Below, piece after piece: positions 29,609 to 37,008 of a stretch of DNA of 37,008 nt; the stretch's first letter is position 1; every line of letters begins with the position of its first letter. The position numbers were made by a program, and so were the translations under genes. The notes under the pieces are model-generated. The model was not told where the DNA came from, searched no databases, and was given only the letters and a program-made list of their open reading frames with translations. Origin of the DNA: Deltaproteobacteria bacterium (GTDB lineage Bacteria > Desulfobacterota > Desulfobulbia > Desulfobulbales > SURF-16); contig JACRCD010000010.1 in assembly GCA_016219175.1 (NCBI GenBank), positions 1 to 37,008 on the forward strand, written 5' to 3'.

Positions 29609-30868
29609 ATGAAACTGAAACCTAAAACACTGGCGATGATACTGGCAGGGGGCAGGGTTGACGAGCTCAATGTCCTGACCTGCTACCGGCCTAAATCCGC
29701 CGTTCCTTTCGGCGGCTTTGCCCGGATCATTGATTTTTCCCTGAGTAATCTCATGCAGGCCGGGCTGGAACGGGTGGCCATTCTCAGTCAGTACCGCAGC
29801 TATTCGCTGATCAACCATATCGGCATCGGCGCGGCCTGGGACATGATCGGCAAACACCGGGGGGTTTCCATCCTGCCGCCGTCCACCGGCTACGGCAATA
29901 CCTCCTGGTACAAGGGGTCCGCCGACGCGGTCTTCCAGAACGCTGATTTCATTAAATATCATGGTCCCGAGGAGGTGCTCATCCTCTCCGGCGACCATGT
30001 CTATCACATGGATTACCAGGAGGTCATCGATTACCACCGGGAAAAGGATGCCGATCTGACCATCGCCTGTCTGCAGGTGCCCATGGACAAGGCGCACCGT
30101 TTCGGCCTGGCGGATATCGATAACGAGGATGGCGACCGGGGCGGGCGAGTTCTCCAGTACAAGGAAAAGCCGGACCGGCCGAAATTCAACTGGGCCTCGC
30201 TCACGGTATTCTGCTTCAAACCCAAGGCCCTGCTGGAGGCGCTGGCGGTCAATGCCAGGGATGACGAATCCTTTGAGTTCGGCCGCGACATCATCCCGCG
30301 CATGATGTTTGAGCGGCGGAGGGTGTATGGCTACAAGTTCAGAGGCTACTGGGGGTATTCCCGCACCATTGAGGAATATTGGCAGACCAATATGGATCTG
30401 CTCGGCCCCTCGCCCAGAATCGATATGGAAAAATGGGGTCTGCGCACCAACCTGGATCACCGCGACATCCGCGACTGTCAGCCGCTGAAGGTGGGCCGTG
30501 AAGGGGTTATCCAGGACAGTCTTGTCTATAACGGTTGCATTGTCGACGGCACCGTGGAGCGCTCCATCCTTTTTCCGGGAGTGCGGGTGGAGAAAGGGGC
30601 GGTGGTCCGGGATTCGGTCCTCTTTTTTGATAATGTGGTGGGCCGCGACGCCAGGCTTGAAAAGGTGATCTCTGACGTCAACGTCTCCATCGGCAACGAG
30701 GCCCGCATCGGGGATGCGGGGCCTGCCCCGGACAAGGAGGTGACGGTGCTCGGCTGGAATAACCGCATCCCGGATAAAACAGTCATTGGCTCCGACTGCA
30801 CCCTGTATCCGGACTTGAGCCAGGACAAATTTTTACGGCAGATCCGGGCCGGGGAGATCGTGCGATGA
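29609..30868 (+). CDS. glucose-1-phosphate adenylyltransferase paralogue with altered catalytic motifs (GlgC1)
   Basis: A 419-residue sugar-nucleotide transferase-like protein. Conserved parts: KSAVPFGGFARIIDFSLSN, WYKGSADAV, LSGDHVYHMDY, EKPDRPKFN, EFGRDIIP and the C-terminal left-handed beta-helix. But the N-terminal GGxGxRL nucleotide loop is reduced to AGGRVDELN, and the metal motif YWRDVGT is YWGYSRT. GIYVF is changed to TVFCF. These losses resemble the GlgD subunit of Firmicutes, which supports its active GlgC partner. AGGA precedes the ATG at the end of the repeat array. It overlaps glgC2 by 4 bp (ATGA). Confidence 0.88.
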   Translation: MKLKPKTLAMILAGGRVDELNVLTCYRPKSAVPFGGFARIIDFSLSNLMQAGLERVAILSQYRSYSLINHIGIGAAWDMIGKHRGVSILPPSTGYGNTSWYKGSADAVFQNADFIKYHGPEEVLILSGDHVYHMDYQEVIDYHREKDADLTIACLQVPMDKAHRFGLADIDNEDGDRGGRVLQYKEKPDRPKFNWASLTVFCFKPKALLEALAVNARDDESFEFGRDIIPRMMFERRRVYGYKFRGYWGYSRTIEEYWQTNMDLLGPSPRIDMEKWGLRTNLDHRDIRDCQPLKVGREGVIQDSLVYNGCIVDGTVERSILFPGVRVEKGAVVRDSVLFFDNVVGRDARLEKVISDVNVSIGNEARIGDAGPAPDKEVTVLGWNNRIPDKTVIGSDCTLYPDLSQDKFLRQIRAGEIVR

Positions 30869-32145
30869 AAAAGGAAAACACCCTTGTCCTGATTCTGGCC
30901 GGAGGCGTGGGCAGCCGCTTGAACAACCTGGTGCAGACCAGGGCGAAACCGGCGGTGCCTTTCGGCGGCATTTACCGCATCATCGATTTTAGCCTGAGCA
31001 ATGTCATGAATTCCGGCATGACCCAGGTGGGCGTGCTGACCCAGTATAAGCCGTTGTCGCTCATGAAACATCTGGGCACGGGCGAGGCCTGGGACTTCAC
31101 CGGCCGCAGCAGGGGGGTGAAGATCCTGCCGCCGCGCACCGGGGCCAAGGACTCGGACTGGTACAAGGGCACGGCGGATGCGGTGCGGCAGAACATTGAC
31201 TTCCTCCAGGCTCACCCCTCCAGGGAGATTCTGCTCCTGTCCGGCGACCACATCTATTACATGGATTTTGATGACATGATCAATTTCCATCGCACCAAGC
31301 AGGCGGATGTCACCATCGGCATGATGGTGGTACCGAAAAGCGAGATCCATCAATTCGGGGCCGGCATCACCAATGACGAGGGCCGCATCGTCGACTGGGA
31401 GGAGAAGCCGAAGGAGCCGCGCACCAACCTGGCCTCCATGGGCATCTATGTCTTTGACACCGATTACCTGCTGCGCATGCTGACGGAAAACCGCGAGGAG
31501 ATCGATTTCGGCATGCACCTCATCCCCCGCGCCATTGAGCAGGACAACGTCTTTGCCTATCCGTTCCACGGCTACTGGCGGGATGTGGGGACCATCCAGG
31601 CCTACTGGCAGACCAACATGGACATCATCAGCGAGGATTCCGGCATCTCCCCGGAGGAGTGGGGCATCCGGCCCAATATCGAGGCTGGGGTGGCGGATAT
31701 TGCCGATCGGCCGCCCACCCGGTTCGCAGCCGGGTCAAAGGTGAAAAATTCAATGATTTCCGCAGGCTGCGTGATCGAGGGCGAGGTGGTTAAGTCCGTG
31801 CTCAGTCCCGGGGTGCGGGTGGCGGCCGGGGCCTGCGTGCGTGACTCCATCCTGTTTCACGATTGTATCGTGGCCGCCGGGGCCGAGATTGATCTGGCCA
31901 TCCTGGACAAGAGGGCGAGGGTGGGGGCAGGGGCCGTGATTGGCCGGGGGGAGGACAAGTCCACCCCGAACAAAAGCTTTCCCAAGCATCTGTACACCGG
32001 CATTACCCTGGTGGGCAAGGAGGCCGAAGTGCCGGCCCGGGCGGTTATCGGCCGCAACTGCATCATCGCCCCCCTGGCCCGGGCGGAGGATTATCCTTCC
32101 CTGGAAATTAAGACCGGCGAGTCAGTCGGGGTTGTTGACGTGTGA
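30865..32145 (+). CDS. glgC: glucose-1-phosphate adenylyltransferase
   Basis: A 426-residue enzyme making ADP-glucose from glucose 1-phosphate and ATP for glycogen synthesis. All core motifs are intact: AGGVGSRLNNLVQTRAKP (nucleotide loop), VPFGGIYRIIDF, WYKGTADAV, LSGDHIYYMDF, EEKPKEP, ASMGIYVFD, DFGMHLIP and GYWRDVGT. A C-terminal beta-helix follows, which in other GlgC proteins binds allosteric sugars. Translation is coupled to GlgC1 through the ATGA overlap, supporting a two-subunit complex. No glycogen synthase or branching enzyme lies in the window. Confidence 0.95.
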   Translation: MKKENTLVLILAGGVGSRLNNLVQTRAKPAVPFGGIYRIIDFSLSNVMNSGMTQVGVLTQYKPLSLMKHLGTGEAWDFTGRSRGVKILPPRTGAKDSDWYKGTADAVRQNIDFLQAHPSREILLLSGDHIYYMDFDDMINFHRTKQADVTIGMMVVPKSEIHQFGAGITNDEGRIVDWEEKPKEPRTNLASMGIYVFDTDYLLRMLTENREEIDFGMHLIPRAIEQDNVFAYPFHGYWRDVGTIQAYWQTNMDIISEDSGISPEEWGIRPNIEAGVADIADRPPTRFAAGSKVKNSMISAGCVIEGEVVKSVLSPGVRVAAGACVRDSILFHDCIVAAGAEIDLAILDKRARVGAGAVIGRGEDKSTPNKSFPKHLYTGITLVGKEAEVPARAVIGRNCIIAPLARAEDYPSLEIKTGESVGVVDV

Positions 32146-32147
32146 CG

Positions 32148-32256
32148 GTGGGCGGGTTTCATGCCCGGATGGCGTTGTAGGGGCGGGTTTCATGCCCGCC
32201 CTGTTTCTGGTTTATGCCCGGCGTTGCAGGGGCGGGTTCGCGAATCGCCCCCTGTT
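32148..32256. repeat. GC-rich palindromic repeats between glgC and trpA
   Basis: Three near-copies starting GGGCGGGTTTCATGCCC or a variant (32151, 32181, 32230). The middle copy forms GGGCGGG (32181-32187) with CCCGCCC (32195-32201). They lie between two convergent genes and may terminate both transcripts, although no clear T tract follows. Confidence 0.6.
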
Positions 32257-33027
32257 TCACCGCAAACCGGCAATAAATGGCCCCACTGCCGCAATCCCTT
32301 TTTCTTCGACAAGGTTGATGGTTTTGGTGCCGATGACGGCAATGTCCGCCTTGCCGGTCAGATAATCCACATCCTCCTTGCGGCTGATGCCGAAACCCAC
32401 GGCCAGGGGCAGACCGGTGTTTGCCCGGCAGCGGCCCAGGTAGTCGTTGAACTCCCCGTCAAAATCAGTCTGCTTGCCGGTGACGCCCTTGCGGGCCGCG
32501 CAGTAGATGAAGCCCCGGCCGAAACGGCTCAGCTCTTGCATCCGTGCCGCGGTTGAGGTCGGGGCAAAGATCATGATGGGCGCAATCCCGTATTTATCGG
32601 CCAGCACGAAAAACTCCTCGCCCTCTTCCGGCGGCAGGTCCGGAATGATAAAGCCCTTGATGTTGATCTCCTTCGCCTCCCTGAGAAACTTTTCCACCCC
32701 GAATTTGAAGAGGATGTTGTAGTAGGTCATGAAGAGAAAGGGGATGGCGTGGGTCGTCGTCATCTCCCTGGCAAAGTCAAGGCAGCCGCGCACCGTGATG
32801 CCGTTTTCGATGGCCTGCTGGTTGGCCTTGACGATCACCGGGCCGTCCGCCATGGGCTCGGAGAAGGGGATCTGCATCTCGATCAGATCCACCCCGTTAG
32901 CCGCCATCTGGGCGATGACCTGACGGTTGATGTCAAGCGACGGGTAGCCCAGGACGATATGCGTCATGAGCAGGATCTTTTTATCCGCACCAGCCAGCGC
33001 TGTCTTGATCTGACTGTTAAGCTCCAT
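32257..33027 (-). CDS. trpA: tryptophan synthase alpha chain
   Basis: A 256-residue TIM-barrel subunit cleaving indole-3-glycerol phosphate to indole. Catalytic residues are E50 (DLIEMQIPFSEP) and D61 (MADGPVI). The conserved IIPDLPPEE and the phosphate-binding loops AVGFGISRKED and VIGTKTI near the end are present. GAAAGGAATTG precedes the ATG. It overlaps the end of trpB by 11 nt, so the subunits are translationally coupled. No other trp gene is present; the rest of the pathway must lie elsewhere. Confidence 0.96.
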   Translation of the reverse strand: MELNSQIKTALAGADKKILLMTHIVLGYPSLDINRQVIAQMAANGVDLIEMQIPFSEPMADGPVIVKANQQAIENGITVRGCLDFAREMTTTHAIPFLFMTYYNILFKFGVEKFLREAKEINIKGFIIPDLPPEEGEEFFVLADKYGIAPIMIFAPTSTAARMQELSRFGRGFIYCAARKGVTGKQTDFDGEFNDYLGRCRANTGLPLAVGFGISRKEDVDYLTGKADIAVIGTKTINLVEEKGIAAVGPFIAGLR

Positions 33028-34255
33028 ATTCAATTCCTTTCTTTCTGATGAATTCTTTCCAGGACGGATCGTCAAAGGCGTGGGCAATGGTGAAGATGTC
33101 CTTGTCGCCCCGGCCGGACATGTTGATGATGATGGCATCATTGCTCCCCATATCGCCCGCCTCCTTGAAGGCCTGGACAAAGGCGTGGCTTGATTCCAGG
33201 GCCGGGATGATCCCTTCCTTTTTGATGGTGAGATCAAGGGCGGCCATGACCTCGGCGTCGGTCGCCGCTCCAAAGCGCACCCGGCCCTTCTGCCAGAGAT
33301 CGGTGAGAATGGGGGAGACGCCGACGTAATCGAGGCCGGCCGCCACCGAATGGGTGTCCATCATCTGGCCGTCGCTGTTTTGCAGAAACATGGTCTTGTA
33401 GCCCTGGGCCACCCCGGCGGAAGCGTCCCTGGCCGCCAGCCGCGAGGCGTGTTTGCCGCTGTCGAGCCCCTGGCCGCCGGCCTCAACTCCCACCAGTTCC
33501 ACCTTGGGGTCGTCAAGAAAACCCTGGAAGATACCCATGGCATTGGAGCCGCCGCCGACGCAGGCATACACCCGGCTCGGCTGTCCGCCGAACTGCTCTG
33601 TGATCTGCTTTTTGGCCTCAATGCCGATGATGGACTGAAACCAGGCCACCATCTCGGGAAAGGGATGGGGGCCGCACACCGTGCCCATGACGTAATGGGT
33701 GTCCTCCATGCGGGTCACCCAGTCGCGGAAGGCCTCGTTGATGGCGTCCTTCAAGGTTTTTGAGCCGGATGTCACCGATACCACCGTGGCGCCCAGCTTT
33801 TCCATCCAGAAGACATTGGGCCGCTGGCGCGCGACATCCTCTTCGCCCATGTAAATGGTGCACTCAAAGCCGAACTTGGCCGCCATGGTGGCGGTGGCCA
33901 CCCCGTGCTGACCCGCGCCGGTCTCGGCAATCACCCTTTTTTTGCCCATTCGTTTCACCAGCAGCCCCTGACCCATGACGTTGTTGGCCTTGTGGGCTCC
34001 GGTGTGGTTGAGGTCTTCCCGCTTGATGAAGATCCGCGCCCCGCCGAAATGGCGAGAAAGATTGTCCGCGTGGGTTAAAGGAGTCGGCCGGCAGGAGTAG
34101 GTGGACATCAGGGCCACGTATTCCCGCCAAAAGGCGGGATCAGCCTTGGCTGTTCTGAAGGCGGCGTTCAATTCCCGGAAGGTTTCATAGAGCACCTCCG
34201 GGATGAAGGCGCCGCCCCACTCTCCGTAATATCCTGTTTTTGCTGGTTTATTCAT
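33017..34255 (-). CDS. trpB: tryptophan synthase beta chain
   Basis: A 412-residue PLP enzyme condensing indole and serine to tryptophan. Main features: GYYGEWGGAFIPE at the N-terminus, PLP lysine K89 in HTGAHKANN, ETGAGQHGVATA, phosphate-binding GGGSNAMG, EAGGQG and the end IINMSGRGDKD. The start at MNKPAKTGYYGEW is supported by family length; the frame is open 27 codons more without a ribosome site. It is the first gene of trpBA. Upstream 360 bases contain a terminal-inverted-repeat element but no visible trp leader peptide or attenuator. Confidence 0.96.
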   Translation of the reverse strand: MNKPAKTGYYGEWGGAFIPEVLYETFRELNAAFRTAKADPAFWREYVALMSTYSCRPTPLTHADNLSRHFGGARIFIKREDLNHTGAHKANNVMGQGLLVKRMGKKRVIAETGAGQHGVATATMAAKFGFECTIYMGEEDVARQRPNVFWMEKLGATVVSVTSGSKTLKDAINEAFRDWVTRMEDTHYVMGTVCGPHPFPEMVAWFQSIIGIEAKKQITEQFGGQPSRVYACVGGGSNAMGIFQGFLDDPKVELVGVEAGGQGLDSGKHASRLAARDASAGVAQGYKTMFLQNSDGQMMDTHSVAAGLDYVGVSPILTDLWQKGRVRFGAATDAEVMAALDLTIKKEGIIPALESSHAFVQAFKEAGDMGSNDAIIINMSGRGDKDIFTIAHAFDDPSWKEFIRKKGIEYGA

Positions 34256-34391
34256 CAGATTATGGATTGTCAATGATGTATGGTTAAGTTGAAAAAGATC
34301 ACTATATACCTGATTGCATAAAAAATCAGTATCCATTTTTGCAAGAAAATGATGCGAAGGGAATGTGGCAATGGGAGAGCCTCTTGCGAAT

Positions 34392-34509
34392 TGACGGCAA
34401 TGAACGTTTCGTCATTCCGGGCAAGCGCGGCGCGACCCGGAATCCATTGTGCTTTCCGCATTCCCGCTACAGTTTATCCTCACGGCCGTGGGGACGGGAA
34501 TGACGGCAA
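34392..34509. repeat. small element with 9-bp terminal inverted repeats (CGTCATTCC...GGAATGACG)
   Basis: CGTCATTCC (34410-34418) and GGAATGACG (34497-34505) are perfect inverted termini 96 bp apart, with a further internal CCGGG/CCCGG hairpin near 34418-34440. TGACGGCAA occurs as a direct repeat at 34392-34400 and 34501-34509. This is the common GTCATTCC-type non-autonomous repeat. It lies in the 361-base gap between trpB and the Bro-N gene; nothing else was seen there. Confidence 0.65.
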
Positions 34510-34616
34510 ATTGATTTTATGTCGTTTTGCAAAAGGATCGTTAGAAAGCTCAAAGTAATTGTTGACTCCATTCGTTGTCGGTGCTAATAAATTTGAGAAA
34601 AATATCATGCAACTCA

Positions 34617-35204
34617 ATGAGCCAAACCATGCAAAGCAAACCTGCCCTTTTTGAAACCCACGCCATCCGCCGCGTCTATGACGAGGAAAGCGAAACCTGG
34701 TGGTTCTCGGTTGTCGACATCATCCAGGTGCTGACCCAGCAGCCGGATTACCAGGCAGCCAGAAATTACTGGAAGGTGCTGAAAAACCGTCTTATCAAGG
34801 AAGGTAGTCAGTCGGTTACAAATTGTAACCGACTGAAATTGCCCGCCGCCGATGGTAAAAACTACCCCACCGATGTCGCCACCGCCGAGACCATGCTGCG
34901 CCTGGTGCAGTCCGTTCCCAGCCCGAAGGCTGAGCCGATCAAACTGTGGCTGGCGAAAGTGGGCTATGAGCGCATGCGGGAAATGGCTGATCCGGCCTTG
35001 TCGCTTGATCGCGCCCGCGAGACCTGGCAGAAGCACGGCCGCAGCGAGAAGTGGATACAGCAACGCATGACCGGGCAGGAGACGCGCAACAAACTGACCG
35101 ATTACTGGGCACATACTCCTCAATGTGTTCCGAAGGAGATCTGGTTCCAGTTCCAGATTTTTGAAATGAAGTTTTTTCTTTGGCAACAGCTTGTTGGGAT
35201 ATAA
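34617..35204 (+). pseudogene. Bro-N antirepressor/DinD-like protein, apparently C-terminally truncated
   Basis: A 195-residue frame. Residues about 10-165 match the phage antirepressor-like (Bro-N) family: IRRVYDEESETWWFSVVDIIQVLT, SVPSPKAEPIKLWLAKVGYERM, and the segment ARETWQKHGRSEKWIQQRMTGQETRNKLTDYWA. Full members continue about 100 residues more after LTDxW; here the sequence breaks into unrelated residues (HTPQCVPKEIWFQFQ...) and stops. No ribosome site was seen at either near ATG (34617 or 34629). It is probably a remnant of a mobile or phage-related gene. Confidence 0.65.
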
Positions 35205-35208
35205 AAAA

Positions 35209-35222
35209 GCGGATTTTCCGCC
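35209..35222 (-). terminator. small hairpin after Bro-N remnant
   Basis: GCGGA-TTT-TCCGC (35209-35221). Read leftward it is followed by a T tract, so it could end leftward transcription; rightward it has only a short pyrimidine run. Function is uncertain. Confidence 0.3.
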
Positions 35223-35268
35223 TTTGGTGGATCGGAACCCGTCATAATCATGATTCTATTAAAGAAAT

Positions 35269-36063
35269 ATGGTCAAAGAAATTTCGTTTAAATCATTACC
35301 TGAATTTATTGACATAGTAAGTACCATCCCCAAAGTGTGGAAATGCCATTCTAATGGAATTTGGTTCCGAGGCGTCGAGACCGATGAATTTGGTCTTATT
35401 CCTGGTACGGTCTGGAGAGGAGTAGATTTCGAACTTGAAAATTCAATGGTTTCAGAATTTTTGCTGCATTATCAATCATTTGTTGAAAAGAAAATAACAA
35501 ATAATCTTGAACTTTACATTTTGATGCAGCATTATGGTTTGCCAACTCGACTTCTTGACTGGACTATATCTCCATTAGTTGCATTATATTTTGCTTTAAC
35601 TAAAGAAAACGTTAGTAAAGGGCGCAGAGTTATTTGGGCAATGTCTTGCCATGATTTGAATTACATAACTCTTGGAAAATCGACTACTATTGTTCCTTGC
35701 TGCGATAAAGACTGCATAACAACCCAAAATCTACCAAGCATTTTAAACAATAAAGTAAATCCTGAATTTTCAAAATATCCAATCGCATTTAAACACCCTA
35801 TGTCTAATTTGAGAATTCGGGCGCAAAAAGGATGTTTCACATTTCACGGCCGGGATAACAGGAGCATTGACAGTTATTTCGACACTATGAAATGCGACTA
35901 CATGATAAAAATTGTTCTCGAAAACGAAGAGTTACGGAAAGAAATCATCGAAAAATTATATTCATTAGGCTACAAAGAGGATGATCTTTTTCAAGATTTA
36001 AATTCATTATCCAACAGAATTTTAAGAGAACATCATACTTGTTTTGTTTTGCCAAAAAAATAG
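35269..36063 (+). CDS. FRG-domain protein, AT-rich, probably acquired
   Basis: A 264-residue protein with the FRG domain named after its conserved Phe-Arg-Gly: IWFRGVE (about residues 31-37), LIPGTVWRG, and the hallmark LMQHYGLPTRLLDWTISPLVALYFA (about 85-109). The function of the family is unknown; it is common in prophages and defence or mobile regions. The gene is visibly AT-rich in codon use (AAA, ATT, TTA codons) compared with trp genes and the HEPN/MNT pair, so it is likely a recent import. The ribosome site is weak. It is flanked by a Bro-N remnant and a toxin-antitoxin pair. Confidence 0.85.
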   Translation: MVKEISFKSLPEFIDIVSTIPKVWKCHSNGIWFRGVETDEFGLIPGTVWRGVDFELENSMVSEFLLHYQSFVEKKITNNLELYILMQHYGLPTRLLDWTISPLVALYFALTKENVSKGRRVIWAMSCHDLNYITLGKSTTIVPCCDKDCITTQNLPSILNNKVNPEFSKYPIAFKHPMSNLRIRAQKGCFTFHGRDNRSIDSYFDTMKCDYMIKIVLENEELRKEIIEKLYSLGYKEDDLFQDLNSLSNRILREHHTCFVLPKK

Positions 36064-36150
36064 CTAGGAAGAGCTGTGGGGTCTTGGGATTGACAAAATA
36101 ATTTTTTAAGACCGTGGCATGGCACACAGTGAGTAAAGGAGTCTGAATTC

Positions 36151-36558
36151 ATGTCCGCAGATATTCGCTGGAAACAACGCTTTGACAACTACAAGCGTGC
36201 CCTGCATCAGCTCACCCTCGCCGTGCAGCTCCTGAAGCAGCGCCCGCTCTCCGATCTCGAACAACAAGGAATCATCCAAGGATTCGAATTCACTCACGAA
36301 CTGGCCTGGAATGTCTTGAAGGATTATCTGGAGTACGAAGGGATACAGGGGTTAATCGGCTCCAGGAGCACCGTGCGCGAAGCATTCAAGCGCGGTCTGG
36401 TGGCGGATGGCGAGGCCTGGATGGACATGATTGCCAAGCGGAATCTTTCCAGCCATACCTATAACCTCGATGTGACGATTCAGTTGGTGGCGGCCATCCG
36501 CGACACCTACCACCCGGCTTTTCTGGCCTTGCAAGAGCTCCTTGGGGAAAAAGAATAG
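36151..36558 (+). CDS. HEPN toxin (HepT / HI0074-type nucleotidyltransferase partner)
   Basis: A 135-residue all-helical protein. The sequence GFEFTHELAWNVLKDYLEYEG and the C-terminal RNLSSHTYN give the R97-x4-H102-x-Y104 motif of HepT-type RNase toxins (members include HI0074). The Tyr of this motif is the residue AMP-modified by the partner in known MntA/HepT pairs. AAGGAG precedes the ATG with normal spacing. It is followed 2 nt later by the nucleotidyltransferase gene, so the two are co-translated. The order (toxin then antitoxin) is usual for the group. Confidence 0.88.
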   Translation: MSADIRWKQRFDNYKRALHQLTLAVQLLKQRPLSDLEQQGIIQGFEFTHELAWNVLKDYLEYEGIQGLIGSRSTVREAFKRGLVADGEAWMDMIAKRNLSSHTYNLDVTIQLVAAIRDTYHPAFLALQELLGEKE

Positions 36559-36560
36559 TC

Positions 36561-36923
36561 ATGCCGGATTTCGGACTTCCCGATAAAACCCTGGCCGCCA
36601 TCCGGCAAATTCTGGCCGGCTGCCCCACGGTCGAAAAAGCGATCCTGTACGGCTCTCGCGCCAAGGGAGATTACCGGTCCGGCTCGGACATTGATCTGAC
36701 CCTCATCGGCGAGGGACTTGATTTGCACCTGCTCGGGGAGATAGCAGCCAGGCTGGAGGAATCATCGATTCCTTACCAGGTGGACTTGTCGTTGTGGAGC
36801 CAGATCGACCACGTCAAGCTGCGGGAGCATATCGAACGGGTCGGCGTGGTATTCTATCAGCGTTCAGGTGTGGCCGAGGAAGGGCTGGAATCAAGAATAC
36901 CGGTTATCAAGCAAAAGAAATGA
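36561..36923 (+). CDS. MNT-family nucleotidyltransferase antitoxin (MntA / HI0073-type)
   Basis: A 120-residue minimal nucleotidyltransferase. Catalytic signature GSRAKGDYRSGSDIDL (GS-x10-D-x-D, about residues 31-46), plus the third acid in VDLSLW. It neutralises the adjacent HEPN toxin by adding AMP to its Tyr in characterised systems. It has no strong ribosome site of its own and depends on coupling. The C-terminal 20 residues (SGVAEEGLESRIPVIKQKK) extend beyond the usual end. The next gene overlaps by 4 nt. Confidence 0.9.
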   Translation: MPDFGLPDKTLAAIRQILAGCPTVEKAILYGSRAKGDYRSGSDIDLTLIGEGLDLHLLGEIAARLEESSIPYQVDLSLWSQIDHVKLREHIERVGVVFYQRSGVAEEGLESRIPVIKQKK

Positions 36924-37008
36924 TTGAAAAATATGATACAAAAGAAGGCTATTGCCGCATGCTGGGGCACTTCATCCCCTTCCGCTATTGCCGGACCATG
37001 AATGAACG
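36920..37008 (+). CDS. start of a hypothetical protein, cut by window end
   Basis: ATG at 36920 overlaps the antitoxin stop (ATGA). The 29 visible residues (MIEKYDTKEGYCRMLGHFIP, then FRYCRTMNE) include two Cys in a C-x2-LGH...YC-R pattern seen in short Cys-rich hypothetical proteins of Desulfobacterota. The rest is outside the window, so no function is assigned. Coupling suggests co-expression with the toxin-antitoxin pair. Confidence 0.55.
   Translation, partial: MIEKYDTKEGYCRMLGHFIPFRYCRTMNE

Noticed and set aside
29507-30460. Leftward 317-codon frame opposite glgC1
   Set aside because: It is antisense shadow of glgC1; its Leu-Val repeat comes from the 9-nt array.

Overview
The window is protein-dense, moderately GC-rich chromosomal DNA. 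It most likely comes from an anaerobic or microaerobic Desulfobacterota (former Deltaproteobacteria), perhaps near Desulfobulbales. This is inferred from gene content: a 12-haem periplasmic cytochrome behind a sigma-54 promoter, a DsrC-like protein, FeoAB with an LbtU-type porin, ATP-dependent PEP carboxykinase, bacteriohaemerythrin, tandem glgC genes and, above all, heavy use of UGA as selenocysteine. No rRNA, tRNA, CRISPR array or intact transposon was found.

Layout. 1-3.8 kb: a cut PAS-like protein, a small membrane protein, a HEPN-like protein, a degenerate stretch and an AI-2E/PerM family permease. 3.8-6.6 kb: a long regulatory leader with a near-consensus sigma-54 promoter, then a secreted dockerin-plus-12-haem cytochrome with a strong terminator. 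6.6-12.5 kb: a leftward metal-transport cluster (MarR regulator, FeoA, FeoB, LbtU-like porin, DmeF-like efflux pump) separated by palindromic repeats. 12.7-15.3 kb: a leftward three-gene unit that ordinary gene calling breaks up. It comprises an ArsM-like methyltransferase with two in-frame UGA codons, an MtrA-like corrinoid-protein homologue with one, and a small lipoprotein. 15.4-19.1 kb: a 67-residue protein, pckA, a zinc-finger/SUI1 protein, and a MerR regulator with a membrane protein behind a 20-bp-spacer promoter. 19.3-19.6 kb: a small protein with two consecutive in-frame UGA codons (CC/Se-motif type). 19.8-26 kb: a PFK-2/FBPase-2-like enzyme, haemerythrin, a multicopper oxidase fused to a beta-barrel, a TPR protein and an OmpA protein, with Fur-box-like sites. 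26.2-32.1 kb: Hsp20 and DsrC-like genes, an SDR, a DHH phosphoesterase, a 9-nt-period inverted repeat array and glgC1-glgC2. 32.2-34.3 kb: trpBA. 34.4-37 kb: an accessory stretch with a terminal-inverted-repeat element, a truncated Bro-N gene, an AT-rich FRG-domain gene and a HEPN/MNT toxin-antitoxin pair.

The most striking content is the selenoprotein genes: five UGA codons in three genes, all embedded in uninterrupted family-like coding sequence. Three of the four recoding sites (two in the methyltransferase, and the tandem UGA pair counted as one site) are followed by a clear hairpin whose G-containing apical loop lies about 18-24 nt downstream, as expected for a bacterial SECIS. The site in the MtrA-like gene has only a weak hairpin. 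The co-directional methyltransferase and MtrA-like genes are 11 nt apart and may form a selenium-dependent methyl-transfer system with no described role.
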